Source: Fimbriimonadia bacterium (GTDB lineage: Bacteria; Armatimonadota; Fimbriimonadia; Fimbriimonadales; Fimbriimonadaceae). Taken from it: a stretch of DNA of 64,000 nucleotides. The notes under the pieces were generated by a model, which saw nothing but the letters and a program-made list of their open reading frames with translations, was not told where the DNA came from and made no database searches. Both the position numbers and the translations under genes were made by a program. Where the stretch lies: the NCBI GenBank assembly GCA_030427425.1, contig JAUICQ010000003.1, forward strand, positions 105,045 to 169,044, read 5' to 3'. Position 1 is the stretch's first letter. Each line of letters starts with the position of its first letter. Shown here piece after piece: positions 45,145 to 54,208 of the stretch.

Positions 45145-45861
45145 ATGGCTGGACATTCTAAGTGGAAAAATATAAGAATCCGTAAAGGTAAACAAGATGC
45201 CATTCGGGCTAAATTATTTACCAAACTAAGTAGAGAAATTATTCTAGCAGTCCGCATGGGCGGACCCGATACCGCTGGCAATGCTAGACTACGTGTAGTT
45301 CTGGAAAAAGCTAAAGAAGCCTCTCTTCCTGCTGAAAATATCAAACGATGTATTCAACGTGGTACCGGAGAAGTAGAAGGTGTAAACTACGAAGAGTTAA
45401 CCTATGAAGGTTACGGACCCGCCGGCTCTGCTCTTATCGTTGAATGCTACACTGAAAATAAGAATCGTACTGTTGCCGATATTAGACACCTGTTTTCTAA
45501 GAATGGTGGGAATATGAGCGAAAACGGATCGGTTAGCTGGCAGTTTAAGTATCTGGGTCATATCCAGGTAAGTAAGGAATCGTGTGATGAAGATGATCTC
45601 ACCATGGATGCTCTCGATGCCGGTGCTGAAGATATTAAGTCAGGTGAAGAGTTTTATGATATCTATACAGCCCCAGAAAATCTTCACAAGGTAAATGATG
45701 AGCTTACTAAAAAAGGATATGCTACAAGGGAAATAGTGCTCACTTATGTGCCAGAGAATACTGTAGATTTAAATGAAGAAGATTCTGAGAAGCTCTATAG
45801 ATTAATGGATGCTTTAGAAGATCATGATGATGTGAAAGAGATATATGTGAATATTGAATAG
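45145..45861 (+). CDS. yebC: YebC/PmpR-family protein
   Basis: 238 aa. Start MAGHSKWKNIRIRKGKQDAIRAKLFTKLSREI is invariant in the family. YEGYGPAGSALIVECYTENKNRTVADIRHLFSKNGGNM follows, then the acidic C-terminal domain. YebC proteins have been described as DNA-binding regulators and, more recently, as factors that help ribosomes through proline stretches. In many genomes it stands by ruvC; here it precedes the F-box-like/LRR array instead. Confidence 0.95.
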   Translation: MAGHSKWKNIRIRKGKQDAIRAKLFTKLSREIILAVRMGGPDTAGNARLRVVLEKAKEASLPAENIKRCIQRGTGEVEGVNYEELTYEGYGPAGSALIVECYTENKNRTVADIRHLFSKNGGNMSENGSVSWQFKYLGHIQVSKESCDEDDLTMDALDAGAEDIKSGEEFYDIYTAPENLHKVNDELTKKGYATREIVLTYVPENTVDLNEEDSEKLYRLMDALEDHDDVKEIYVNIE

Positions 45862-45933
45862 CTGCCAGCAGATTATGTAAGATTGCTTCTGTTATGAAAG
45901 GTGTAATGGAGGTATGGTACTATATGTTAAGTT

Positions 45934-47721
45934 GTGAATAAGTTTCTCTGTTTTTTCTGTATATGTATCTCTGTTTTTAACATAGTCTCTGCCTCAGGTA
46001 GTTCAAGGACGAATTTCGCCTCTTTGCCAGTAGAGTTGCAAGCATCTTGTTTACAACATATTAGTGTGGCAGATAAGATGGATCTCCTGAGATCCGCATA
46101 TAGATCTCTGCTCTTGCATTGTATCGAGATAAAAAAACAAGCGTCGTTATTTCCAGAGGATCTCAACTCTATCTCGGATATCCCATATTTCTCTTCTGAA
46201 AGAATGATGAGCGTTTCTCTTCATGAGATAGGTGCCAATTTAGAGATTATAGAGTCCCATACATATACCGGTGCATGGAATGAAAGTGCAGTTTACTACA
46301 AAGATATCTGGAAGCTTGAAAAATTAAAGTGTGTCATACTCCAAACTTTAGAAGAAGTAGAAGTTACTTTAGATAAGGTGCGAGCCTTGCTGATAAAGTG
46401 TGATGAAGCTGGTATAGAACTAAGTGCTAATACTAACGTATGTGAATTAGAGAGTTTGAAAAGCACCATACGCAGTCTGAAATCGTTAGACGTTTTATTT
46501 CCTTATTCAAATGTAAATTTAGCTAGAACGTATGTTTCCGATGAGGAGATACTGTCTCTTCCAGTAACGGTGAGGAAACTAAATCTTGGTAATACGCATA
46601 CCAAATTATCTGGACTTTTGGCATTATCTCGATTTGTGCGTCTGGAGGATATAGATTTAATGGGTATCCAGTTATCAGATGCTAGTGGTTGGGTTTCTGT
46701 GCTGCAATCCTTGCCAGCAACGGTGAGAAAAATTAATCTTTGGTGTACGGATATCGATGCCTCTGGTCTTCTAGAATTATCCCGTTTCACCAGTCTGGAT
46801 GAAATAGATTTGCAAACGGTCTACTTTCCTGATTCAATTGGTTGGGTTTCTGTAATACTGTCTCTTCCAGTAACGGTGAAGAAAATAAAACTTGGATTTA
46901 CAAAAGTTGATGCCTCAGGACTGTGTAAATTATCCCGATTAGTGGATCTGGAGGAGATAGATTTAACGCGTTTATGGCTCTCTAATCCAGGCGACTGGAC
47001 ATCTGTGATGCAATCCATGCCTATAACGGTAAAGAAAATAAATCTTCATCATACGAATATCGATGTCTCCGCGCTTCGCAAGCTATCTCGTTTCAAAAGT
47101 CTGGAGGAGATAGATTTAAAGAGTAGCAGGTTATCAGATCCTAGTGATTGGGTTTCTGTGATGCAAGGTCTGCCATCAACAGTGTGGAAAATAGATCTTA
47201 CTAGTACGAATATCGATGCCTCCGGTCTTTGTGCATTGTCTCGATTAACCAGCTTAGAAGAGATAGTTTTAAACAGTGTTAAGCTAGCTAATCGAGAAGG
47301 TTGGGTTTCCATGATACAAGGTTTGCCAGTAACCATGAGGAGAATATATCTGGCAGAGACGGATATCGATGCCACTGTACTGTGTGAATTATCCCGTTTG
47401 GCTCGTCTGGAGGAGATAGATTTAAAGTATGTTAAGTTAACTAACCCAGACGATTGGGTTCTCGTGATACAATCTCTACCATTGACTGTGAAAAAAATAG
47501 ATCTTCGTGATACGAATATTGAAGCATCTGGACTTCTAGAATGATCCCGTTTTAACGGTCTAGAAGATATAGGATTAAATAACGTTCGTTTACTTGCTCG
47601 AGAGGATTGGGTTTCCGTGATACAATCTCTACCGTTGACATTGACGAACATACGTGCTCTTTATCCCACTAACTGTCCGGATGATTTAATAAGCAAGATC
47701 CGGAACAAAGGGCATAATTAA
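45934..47721 (+). pseudogene. F-box-like/LRR secreted protein, array member 1, interrupted by TGA at 47542
   Basis: GTG start, signal peptide MNKFLCFFCICISVFNIVSA, then an F-box-like segment SLPVELQASCLQHISVADKMDLL near residues 30-52. A helical linker runs to about 185, then about seven 51-residue double LRR units of the form LPVTVKKIxLxxTxIDASGLCxLSRLxxLEEIDL. The frame stops at 536 aa where a conserved TTA Leu codon in LELSRF has become TGA. Beyond it the same frame continues to 47721 with GLEDIGLNNVRLLAREDWVS, matching the end of member 3. It may still make a shortened, working protein because only the cap module is lost. Neighbours and the block identical to member 3 point to recent exchange. 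Confidence 0.8.
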
Positions 47722-47744
47722 GTTTAAGCACAAGACAAGACAAG

Positions 47745-47789
47745 CTATGCAATAGTTAATGCTAAAGCGGTACAATGTTTGTGGTTATG
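47745..47789 (+). promoter_or_regulatory. Conserved promoter-like block of array member 2
   Basis: CTATGCAATAGTTAATGC then AAAGCGGTACAATG, nearly identical to 49151-49195. TACAAT at 47771-47776 is a good -10 element. If used, transcription would start at about 47783 and the first in-frame ATG at 47775 would be excluded, leaving the ATG at 47787. Confidence 0.5.
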
Positions 47790-49133
47790 AAGAAACTATT
47801 GTTACTTATAAACCTGAGCATTCTTGTACTGAGCACTGCGTTTACTATGCCAAAAAATTCGAAGGGTGCATGTTTCAGCTCTCTCCCGTTAGAGCTGCAA
47901 GCATCTTGTTTACAACTTACTAGTACGGAAGAAAAAGTTGCATTGATGGAGCATGCTTGTCGATGTCTGCTCTTGGACTGTGAAGATATCCGAAAGCAAA
48001 TATGGGATCTTCGGTTAGATTTTACATCAGTATCGAAAGCACCTAAACTAACTATTCCAGATATAAGTAATGATTTAGAGATTATTCAGGCTAATACAGA
48101 CAAAGCTGCTTGGAGTAACAATATCATAAAATATGTGGATACTCTTAAACTTGAAAAATTGAGGCCGATAATATTTCGAACACTAGATGAACTAGATTTT
48201 ACTTTAAATGAGGTAATGGAAAAGCTCGAAACATGTGGTGCAGCGGGTATAGAGACAAGTACAAATGTTAGCATAGATAAATTAAAGGATTTGCAAAAAC
48301 AGATACTCGGTATAAAATCGTTAAGTTTGTTATTTCCGTATGAAACGATAGATTTATCATATGTAGGTTTACATAATCGAGAATATTCGGTACCCATTAT
48401 ACAAGCTCTACCTGTTACGATAAGAAAAATAGATCTTAATTTAACTCATATTGATACCCCTGGACTTTTGGAATTGTCCAGTTTAATCCGCCTAGAAGAG
48501 GTTTCTTTAAGACAGGTTGAATTAACTAATCCAGATGCCTGGTTTTCTGTGATACGAAATCTGCCTGTAACCATGAAAAGAATAGATCTTAGTTATACGA
48601 ATATCGATATATCTGGACTCTGTGAATTATCGAGGCTACCAAATCTGGAGGAGATAGGATTAAGTGGTATTAGCTTACCAAATCTAGCCGATTGGGTTTC
48701 AGTGATGCAATCTTTACCAGTAGCGGTAAAGAAGATAGATCTTAGTGAGATTAGCCTTTATGATACCAATATCGATGCCTCTGTATTTCGTGAATTATCC
48801 CGTTTCACCCATCTAGAAGAGATAAAATTATGGTACATATATTTCCCTAATAGAGACGATTGGTTTTCGGTGATACGAAATCTGCCTGTAACCATGAAAA
48901 GAATAGATCTTCTTGATACGAATATTGATACCTCTGGACTTTTGGAGCTGTCTCGCTTCAACTTTCTTGAAGAGATAGATTTATCGACTGTTTGTTTAAC
49001 AAATAGGGACCTTTGGGTTTCTGTGATGCAAGGTCTGCCAGGAACTGTGAAGAGTATAATAGGTCTTGAGCACACTAATTGTCCAGATGATTTGGTAGAG
49101 GAACTCCGGTCTAGGGGTACAAACTGTGGTTAA
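47787..49133 (+). CDS. F-box-like/LRR secreted protein, array member 2
   Basis: 448 aa from the chosen ATG; an ATG 12 nt upstream would overlap the -10-like TACAAT. Signal peptide MKKLLLLINLSILVLSTAFT. The F-box-like segment is SLPLELQASCLQLTSTEEKV (residues about 32-51) followed by ALMEHACRCLL. A helical linker with SNDLEIIQANTDKAAW follows, then about four 51-residue double LRR units and a cap ending NCPDDLVEELRSRG. F-box plus LRR is the layout of eukaryotic SCF substrate receptors. Here it has a Sec signal, so delivery to a host is plausible but unproven. No enzymatic domain. Confidence 0.82.
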   Translation: MKKLLLLINLSILVLSTAFTMPKNSKGACFSSLPLELQASCLQLTSTEEKVALMEHACRCLLLDCEDIRKQIWDLRLDFTSVSKAPKLTIPDISNDLEIIQANTDKAAWSNNIIKYVDTLKLEKLRPIIFRTLDELDFTLNEVMEKLETCGAAGIETSTNVSIDKLKDLQKQILGIKSLSLLFPYETIDLSYVGLHNREYSVPIIQALPVTIRKIDLNLTHIDTPGLLELSSLIRLEEVSLRQVELTNPDAWFSVIRNLPVTMKRIDLSYTNIDISGLCELSRLPNLEEIGLSGISLPNLADWVSVMQSLPVAVKKIDLSEISLYDTNIDASVFRELSRFTHLEEIKLWYIYFPNRDDWFSVIRNLPVTMKRIDLLDTNIDTSGLLELSRFNFLEEIDLSTVCLTNRDLWVSVMQGLPGTVKSIIGLEHTNCPDDLVEELRSRGTNCG

Positions 49134-49150
49134 GTAGAAGACTAGACTAT

Positions 49151-49195
49151 CTATGCTATAGTTAATGCAAAAGCGGTACAATGTGTGTGGTTATG
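49151..49195 (+). promoter_or_regulatory. Conserved promoter-like block of array member 3
   Basis: CTATGCTATAGTTAATGC then AAAAGCGGTACAATG; TACAAT at 49177-49182 as putative -10. Matches the block before array member 2 with only a few differences. Confidence 0.5.
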
Positions 49196-51301
49196 AAAAA
49201 ACTATTGTTACTTGTAAACCTGAGCGTTTTTGTACTGAGCACTCCGTTTACTATGCCAAAAAATTCGAAGGGTGCATGTTTCAGCTCTCTCCCGTTAGAG
49301 CTGCAAGCATCTTGTTTGCAACTTATTAGTACCAAAGAAAAAGTCGCACTCATGGAGTACGCCTGTCGATCCCTTCTCATGAGCTGCATAGATATCCGGA
49401 AGGAAATACGGGACCTTTCGTTAGATTTTACATCAGTATCGAAAGCGCCTGAACTAACTATTCCAGATATAAGTAATGATTTAGAGATTATTCAGGCTCA
49501 TACAGACGAAACCGCTTGGTGTAACAATATCATTAACTATCCGGAGACTCTTAAACTTGAAAAATTGAAGCTGATGATGCTTCAAACTCTAGATGAACTA
49601 GACTACACTTTAAATTTGGCAAGGGGTTTGCTAGAAAAATATGGTTCTGAGAATGTAGAACTAAGGACTAATGTTAGTATATGGGAATTAGCTAGGTTAC
49701 AAAGTATCGTATTCAGTATAAAATCGTTGCAGGTATTATTTCCTTATTCAGAAGTAGATTTTAATCATACACAATTTGTTGATAAAGAGGATTGGGGGGG
49801 CTTGATACAGGCTCTACCGCCTACCGTAAGGAAACTGGATCTTAGTGAGACTAATATCGATGTATATGGATTTATGAAATTATCTCGTCTAATTAAGCTA
49901 GAGGAGATTGATTTAAGTGTTGTGCATTTACATAATCGAGAAAATTGGGTGAACGTGATACCACGTCTACCTATGACAATAAGGAAAATAGATCTTAGGA
50001 ATACGTATATCGATATAGATGGACTTTCAGAATTATCTTGTCTAACCAGCCTAGAGGAGATCAATTTATGGGGTTTTCATTTAGCTAATCCAGCCGACTG
50101 GATTTCTGTAATGCAATCTCTTCCAGTGACGATAAAGAGAGTGGATCTTAGTGAAACGAATATCGATACCTCTGCACTTTGTGAATTATCCAGGCTAGCA
50201 AGTTTAGAAGAGATATCTTTAACAGGAGTCCTATTATCCGATCCATCTAAATGGGCTTCCGTGTTACAATCTCTACCCTTGACGGTGAGGAAAATAGATC
50301 TTAATGATATTTGTATTGATGATTCTTCTCTCGATATCTCCGCACTTCGTGAATTATCCCGTTTAACACGACTAGAAGAGATAAAATTATGTGGTGTTAG
50401 GTTAATTAATCGAGAGGGCTGGTCTTCCGTTATGCAGTCTCTTCCATTAACTGTGAAGAAGATGAATCTTCGGGATGCGAATATCGATCTATCTGGATTA
50501 TTGGAATTATCTCGCTTCACCAATCTAGAAGAGATAGGCTTATCGTATGCTCTTTTAACTAGTGAAGACAGTTGGGTTTCTGTGATACAATCCTTGCCAG
50601 TAACAGTGAAGGGAATAGATCTGGCAGAGACGAATATCGATACTTCTGACCTTTGTGCATTATCCCGATTAACCAGCTTGGAGGAGGTAAATTTATATGA
50701 TGTTAAGCTAGCAAATCCAGGCGACTGGACATCCGTGATGCTATCTCTCCCTATAACTGTGAAGAAAATAGATCTTGCCAAGTCAAATATCGATGCCTCC
50801 GGTCTTCGTGAACTGTCTCGTTTTATCCATTTAGAAGAGATAGTTTTAAACAGTGTTAAGCTCGCTAATCGAGAAGGTTGGGTTTCCATGATGCAAGGTT
50901 TGCCAGTAACCATGAGGAGAATATTTCTGGCAGAGACGGATATCGATGCCTCCCCGCTTCGTGAATTATCCCGCCTTAACACTCTAGAAGAGATAGTTTT
51001 AAACAGTGTTAAGTTAGCTGATCCTGCCGACTGGGCTTCCGTGATGCAATCTTTATCATTGACATTGAGGAAAATATATCTTTGTGAAACAAATATCGAT
51101 GCTTCCGGTCTTCGTGAACTGTCTCGTTTTAACGGTCTAGAAGAGATAGCATTAAATAACGTTCGTTTACTTGCTCGAGAGGATTGGGTTTCCGTGATAC
51201 AATCTCTACCGTTGACATTGACGAACATACGTGCTCTTTATCCCACTAACTGTCCGGATGATTTAATAAACGAGCTCCGTGCCAAGTGGTTTTATCATTG
51301 A
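49193..51301 (+). CDS. F-box-like/LRR secreted protein, array member 3 (longest)
   Basis: 702 aa from the chosen ATG (an in-frame ATG lies 12 nt upstream). The first 60 or so residues are almost the same as member 2: signal peptide, then SLPLELQASCLQLISTKEKV and ALMEYACRSLL. The helical linker reaches about residue 200. Nine double LRR units of about 51 residues follow, one with a short insertion near CIDDSSLDIS, and a cap ends NCPDDLINELRAK. Adjacent units are very alike, as expected from tandem expansion. Intact. Expected to be exported and to bind partner proteins; an adaptor role in a host ubiquitin ligase is inference from domain layout. Confidence 0.84.
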   Translation: MKKLLLLVNLSVFVLSTPFTMPKNSKGACFSSLPLELQASCLQLISTKEKVALMEYACRSLLMSCIDIRKEIRDLSLDFTSVSKAPELTIPDISNDLEIIQAHTDETAWCNNIINYPETLKLEKLKLMMLQTLDELDYTLNLARGLLEKYGSENVELRTNVSIWELARLQSIVFSIKSLQVLFPYSEVDFNHTQFVDKEDWGGLIQALPPTVRKLDLSETNIDVYGFMKLSRLIKLEEIDLSVVHLHNRENWVNVIPRLPMTIRKIDLRNTYIDIDGLSELSCLTSLEEINLWGFHLANPADWISVMQSLPVTIKRVDLSETNIDTSALCELSRLASLEEISLTGVLLSDPSKWASVLQSLPLTVRKIDLNDICIDDSSLDISALRELSRLTRLEEIKLCGVRLINREGWSSVMQSLPLTVKKMNLRDANIDLSGLLELSRFTNLEEIGLSYALLTSEDSWVSVIQSLPVTVKGIDLAETNIDTSDLCALSRLTSLEEVNLYDVKLANPGDWTSVMLSLPITVKKIDLAKSNIDASGLRELSRFIHLEEIVLNSVKLANREGWVSMMQGLPVTMRRIFLAETDIDASPLRELSRLNTLEEIVLNSVKLADPADWASVMQSLSLTLRKIYLCETNIDASGLRELSRFNGLEEIALNNVRLLAREDWVSVIQSLPLTLTNIRALYPTNCPDDLINELRAKWFYH

Positions 51302-51315
51302 TTAATGGAGTAGTA

Positions 51316-52287
51316 CTATCTTCTTTCGTTATCTAAGTTGATTTTAGCATTCCGTTTTAATCCTTCGAACCCGACCCTTCTCACGGGTGATCCCTGAGTG
51401 AGAGTATCCCATTCCTCATAAGAGAGTTGCATAATCTCTTGGAGGGATGGCCAAGAACGTTTATTAAGAAAATCGGGTTCAGTAGTGAGTGCACTTCTTA
51501 AAGGCTGATTCTCTCTAATGTTATTAAACGGACAGACGTGTTGGCATACATCACATCCAACCGTCCAGCTTCCGATGAGTGGTTTTAGGTTGCCTGATAT
51601 TTCTCCTTTGTGTTCGATAGTAAGGTAGCTAATGCACTTAGCAGCATTTACCTGCCAGGTTCCGTTATTGTTAACAATGGCACCAGTCGGACACGCCTCG
51701 ATGCATTTTTTGCAGGTACCACAACCACCAATCGCTGTTTTATCTGTTTCAATTTCTAAATTTGTGAGTAGAATGCCTATAAAGAACCAGCTGCCACGTT
51801 GGGAGTTGATAAGACATGTATTCTTCCCGTACCAGCCGATCCCTGCTCGTTTAGCATATTCTCGTTCAAGGATAGGAGCGGAATCTACACAGGGTCGGAA
51901 TGTGGCTTCAGGGTATTTTTCTTGTAGGTTTTTAGAAAGTTTTTTAAGCTTGCTTTTTATTACTTTATGGTAGTCTCTGCCTAGTGCATATTTTGCTATC
52001 CGTGGCATCCCCTTAGTGTGTATGTTGTTTTGGTAGTAGTTAAGGGTTACAACAATCGCAGACCTTGCATCTGGCAGAATGGAATCCGGATTTTTTCTGA
52101 GAGGGACAGAATTTTCCATATAATCCATGGAACCATGGAAGTTATTTGATAACCAGTTCTGATACATGTTAAAGCTTTCTGGAGGTTCTGCAGAACAGAT
52201 TCCTGTAAGAGTAAAGCCTAATAGTTGGGTCTGCTCTAGAATATCGTTTCGTATGATGGATGGATTTGTATTATTTGTTAGTCCCAC
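51316..52287 (-). CDS. queG: Epoxyqueuosine reductase
   Basis: Cobalamin- and Fe-S-dependent enzyme making the last step of queuosine in tRNA anticodons. 323 aa. It has GFTLTGICSAEPP at the start and DSAPILEREYAKRAGIGWYGKNTCLI near the centre. The 4Fe-4S clusters are CGTCKKCIEACPTGAI and CDVCQHVCPFN, and the C-terminal GSPVRRVGFEGLKRNA is present. Complete. It requires cobalamin; no B12 genes are seen here. The end lies close to the last LRR gene (convergent). Confidence 0.95.
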   Translation of the reverse strand: MGLTNNTNPSIIRNDILEQTQLLGFTLTGICSAEPPESFNMYQNWLSNNFHGSMDYMENSVPLRKNPDSILPDARSAIVVTLNYYQNNIHTKGMPRIAKYALGRDYHKVIKSKLKKLSKNLQEKYPEATFRPCVDSAPILEREYAKRAGIGWYGKNTCLINSQRGSWFFIGILLTNLEIETDKTAIGGCGTCKKCIEACPTGAIVNNNGTWQVNAAKCISYLTIEHKGEISGNLKPLIGSWTVGCDVCQHVCPFNNIRENQPLRSALTTEPDFLNKRSWPSLQEIMQLSYEEWDTLTQGSPVRRVGFEGLKRNAKINLDNERR

Positions 52288-52630
52288 TACTTTATATTGT
52301 GCTCTTTTTGTGTTACTTCGTGGAGCCCTGGAGCATCCGTTTTTGGTAAGGTGAGGAAATAATACTTATAATAGACTGGATTCCATTCTGGAATGACAGA
52401 TAGGATGTGGGGTTAAAGCTGTTACTCGGCTCCTCCACTGAGTTGTCATTCTCGAACGGGATCCACATTTAGAAGTAAGTTGGTATACTTGTTGCTGAAG
52501 ACAATAATTTAAATAATACTTTCGTAAAAAATAATATTATAACTCCATTTAGTTTATTGAAAAGTTTCCAATACATTGAATTAGGTGATGAAGGATATGT
52601 TGGAATTTTTATTTTTGGGTGTGAACATTC
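52288..52630. other. Intergenic gap with R2 element
   Basis: Divergent promoters of queG and the MATE gene are expected. The only recognisable content is the R2 copy at 52377-52465; the rest is AT-rich. Confidence 0.7.
52377..52465. repeat. R2 MITE-like element, 89 bp
   Basis: Left end TGGATTCCATTCTGGAATGAC and right end GTCATTCTCGAACGGGATCCA are imperfect inverted repeats. The interior GATGTGGGGTTAAAG...CTCCTCC is shared with the copy at 63725-63835. Confidence 0.8.
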
Positions 52631-54046
52631 ATGTCTAAGATACGTTTAAAGTTTCTATCGGCTAAAGAGAAATTGCTCTTGGCTAGAAGTCCGAATTCTG
52701 AATCATACATACTATGGACTCTTGCATGGCCAGCTGTAGTCTTAAATCTACTTCAGATATTGAATCACTTGTTGGATATTAAATCGGTGGGTCATATGCC
52801 TACTGCAGCGTTAACAGCGGTTGGATCGGCATCAATGATTACAATGTTGATGTATGCTGTCTGTAATGCCACATCGGTAGCAGCATCTGCGTTAGTGAGC
52901 AGAGCTTATGGTGCTCGGGACGAGGGTGATTGTGTTACAGCCACCAGGCAAGTATTTGTACTGGGGATGATTTTTAGCATAATCTGTGCGATTATTATTT
53001 ACTTATTAATTCCTTTTATAGTAGGGTTACTTATTCCAGCAAAAGATACTTTAGCTGCAGAGTATATGCATACCTATTTAGTTTTAACCAATTTTAGCCT
53101 GCCTGCTACAATGATAATTCAGGTGCTTGCAGGAGCTTTAATTGCAATTGGTGATTCTAGAAGTCAGATGTTTATTTCTGGATTTCAATTGCTTTTTCAT
53201 CTAATTCTTAATATTATTTTTATTCCCTCGGATGTGAATATTTTTGGTATAAATGTTCAATGTTTCGGATTAGGCATAACAGGTGCAGGGATATCTTTTG
53301 CAGCTAGCTTATGGGTGGCTGCATTTGTTTATATTTACTGGGCTGCTCATACTAGGTTAGGTAATGTGCTTATACTTACTGTACCGGATATAAGCTGGGC
53401 AAAAAGAATTGCTAGCATATGTCTACCTGCTTCGATTACTTGGTTTCTTAAGATAGGAATGTATATTGTTTTTACTAGGGCGTTGGTAGAGTTAGCCAAC
53501 GGATCTGTAGCTATAGCTGCTATTAGGGCTGGATTTGCTTTAGAAAATATCTGTATCATGCCAGCCGTAGGTCTTAGTCAGGCTGCTGGGGCGCTGGTGG
53601 GCCAGAGTTTAGGGATGAAGGATGCCGATCGTGCTGCCCGATTTGGTTGGTTGGCAGGTAGATATGGAGCGTTTATAGTTGGTATTGTATCGGTAATACT
53701 CTTTATTTATGTTCCCGATATTGCATGCTGGTTAGTAAATGGGAAGATGGATGTTGTTGAGGAATCAGTAAGCTTTATAAGAATTCTCTGCTTTATGCAG
53801 GTGTTCCATGCTTATGCTACGATTCTCTCTGCTTGTCTGCAGAATGCGGGTGATACAAAGAGTCCGTTATGGATGGTATTCATTTCCCTCTGGCTAGTAA
53901 GAATTCCAGGGGTCTACTGGGTGACTCAGGAGATGGAGATGGGATCTACTGGTGCATGGGTAGTAATGAGTCTTACACTAGGATTGTATGGCATTATGAA
54001 CATAGGTGTATTTGCAAGTGGCAAGTGGAAGACTGTTAAAGTATAG
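52631..54046 (+). CDS. MATE-family efflux transporter (first copy)
   Basis: Cation-coupled exporter of cationic compounds. The 471-aa protein has twelve hydrophobic segments. LAWPAVVLNLLQILNHLLDIKSVGHMPTAALTAVG and ATSVAASALVSRAYGA are in the first half; GLSQAAGALVGQSLGMKDADRA is in the second, matching the MatE repeats. The C-terminus GKWKTVKV and overall sequence closely match the second MATE gene at 61751, so they are paralogues. Substrate unknown. Confidence 0.92.
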   Translation: MSKIRLKFLSAKEKLLLARSPNSESYILWTLAWPAVVLNLLQILNHLLDIKSVGHMPTAALTAVGSASMITMLMYAVCNATSVAASALVSRAYGARDEGDCVTATRQVFVLGMIFSIICAIIIYLLIPFIVGLLIPAKDTLAAEYMHTYLVLTNFSLPATMIIQVLAGALIAIGDSRSQMFISGFQLLFHLILNIIFIPSDVNIFGINVQCFGLGITGAGISFAASLWVAAFVYIYWAAHTRLGNVLILTVPDISWAKRIASICLPASITWFLKIGMYIVFTRALVELANGSVAIAAIRAGFALENICIMPAVGLSQAAGALVGQSLGMKDADRAARFGWLAGRYGAFIVGIVSVILFIYVPDIACWLVNGKMDVVEESVSFIRILCFMQVFHAYATILSACLQNAGDTKSPLWMVFISLWLVRIPGVYWVTQEMEMGSTGAWVVMSLTLGLYGIMNIGVFASGKWKTVKV

Positions 54047-54094
54047 TTAGTGTGTGCTGAAGAGTGAGTTTTTTGTATTAAGTTCTAGAAAAAA

Positions 54095-54124
54095 ACACCG
54101 TCGATATATTTTCTCATACGGTGT
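54095..54124. terminator. Possible terminator between MATE and fliA
   Basis: ACACCGT and ACGGTGT form a 7-bp stem with a 16-nt loop, flanked by an A run and AT-rich sequence, between convergent genes. Confidence 0.4.
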
Positions 54125-54208
54125 ATATTAGTTGTTTACACCTATCAAAAGAGATCCGTGAATTTGTCTAAAAAACTAATATATTAGCTCCTAACAACTA
54201 TATCCCGA

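Noticed and set aside
47542..47544. TGA recoding (tryptophan or selenocysteine) in LRR gene 1
   Set aside because: Other genes here (tolC, dppB, lepB) end in TGA and use TGG for Trp. The paralogues have TTA (Leu) at this spot, so a point mutation explains it.
50077..51228. 383-codon open frame on the minus strand
   Set aside because: It runs antisense through the LRR modules of the intact plus-strand gene. Its length comes from the repeat unit lacking stops in that frame; similar frames oppose the other two LRR genes.
46503..51269. Regular repeats that might suggest a CRISPR array
   Set aside because: The 153-bp period is coding LRR modules; there are no short identical direct repeats with unique spacers and no cas genes.
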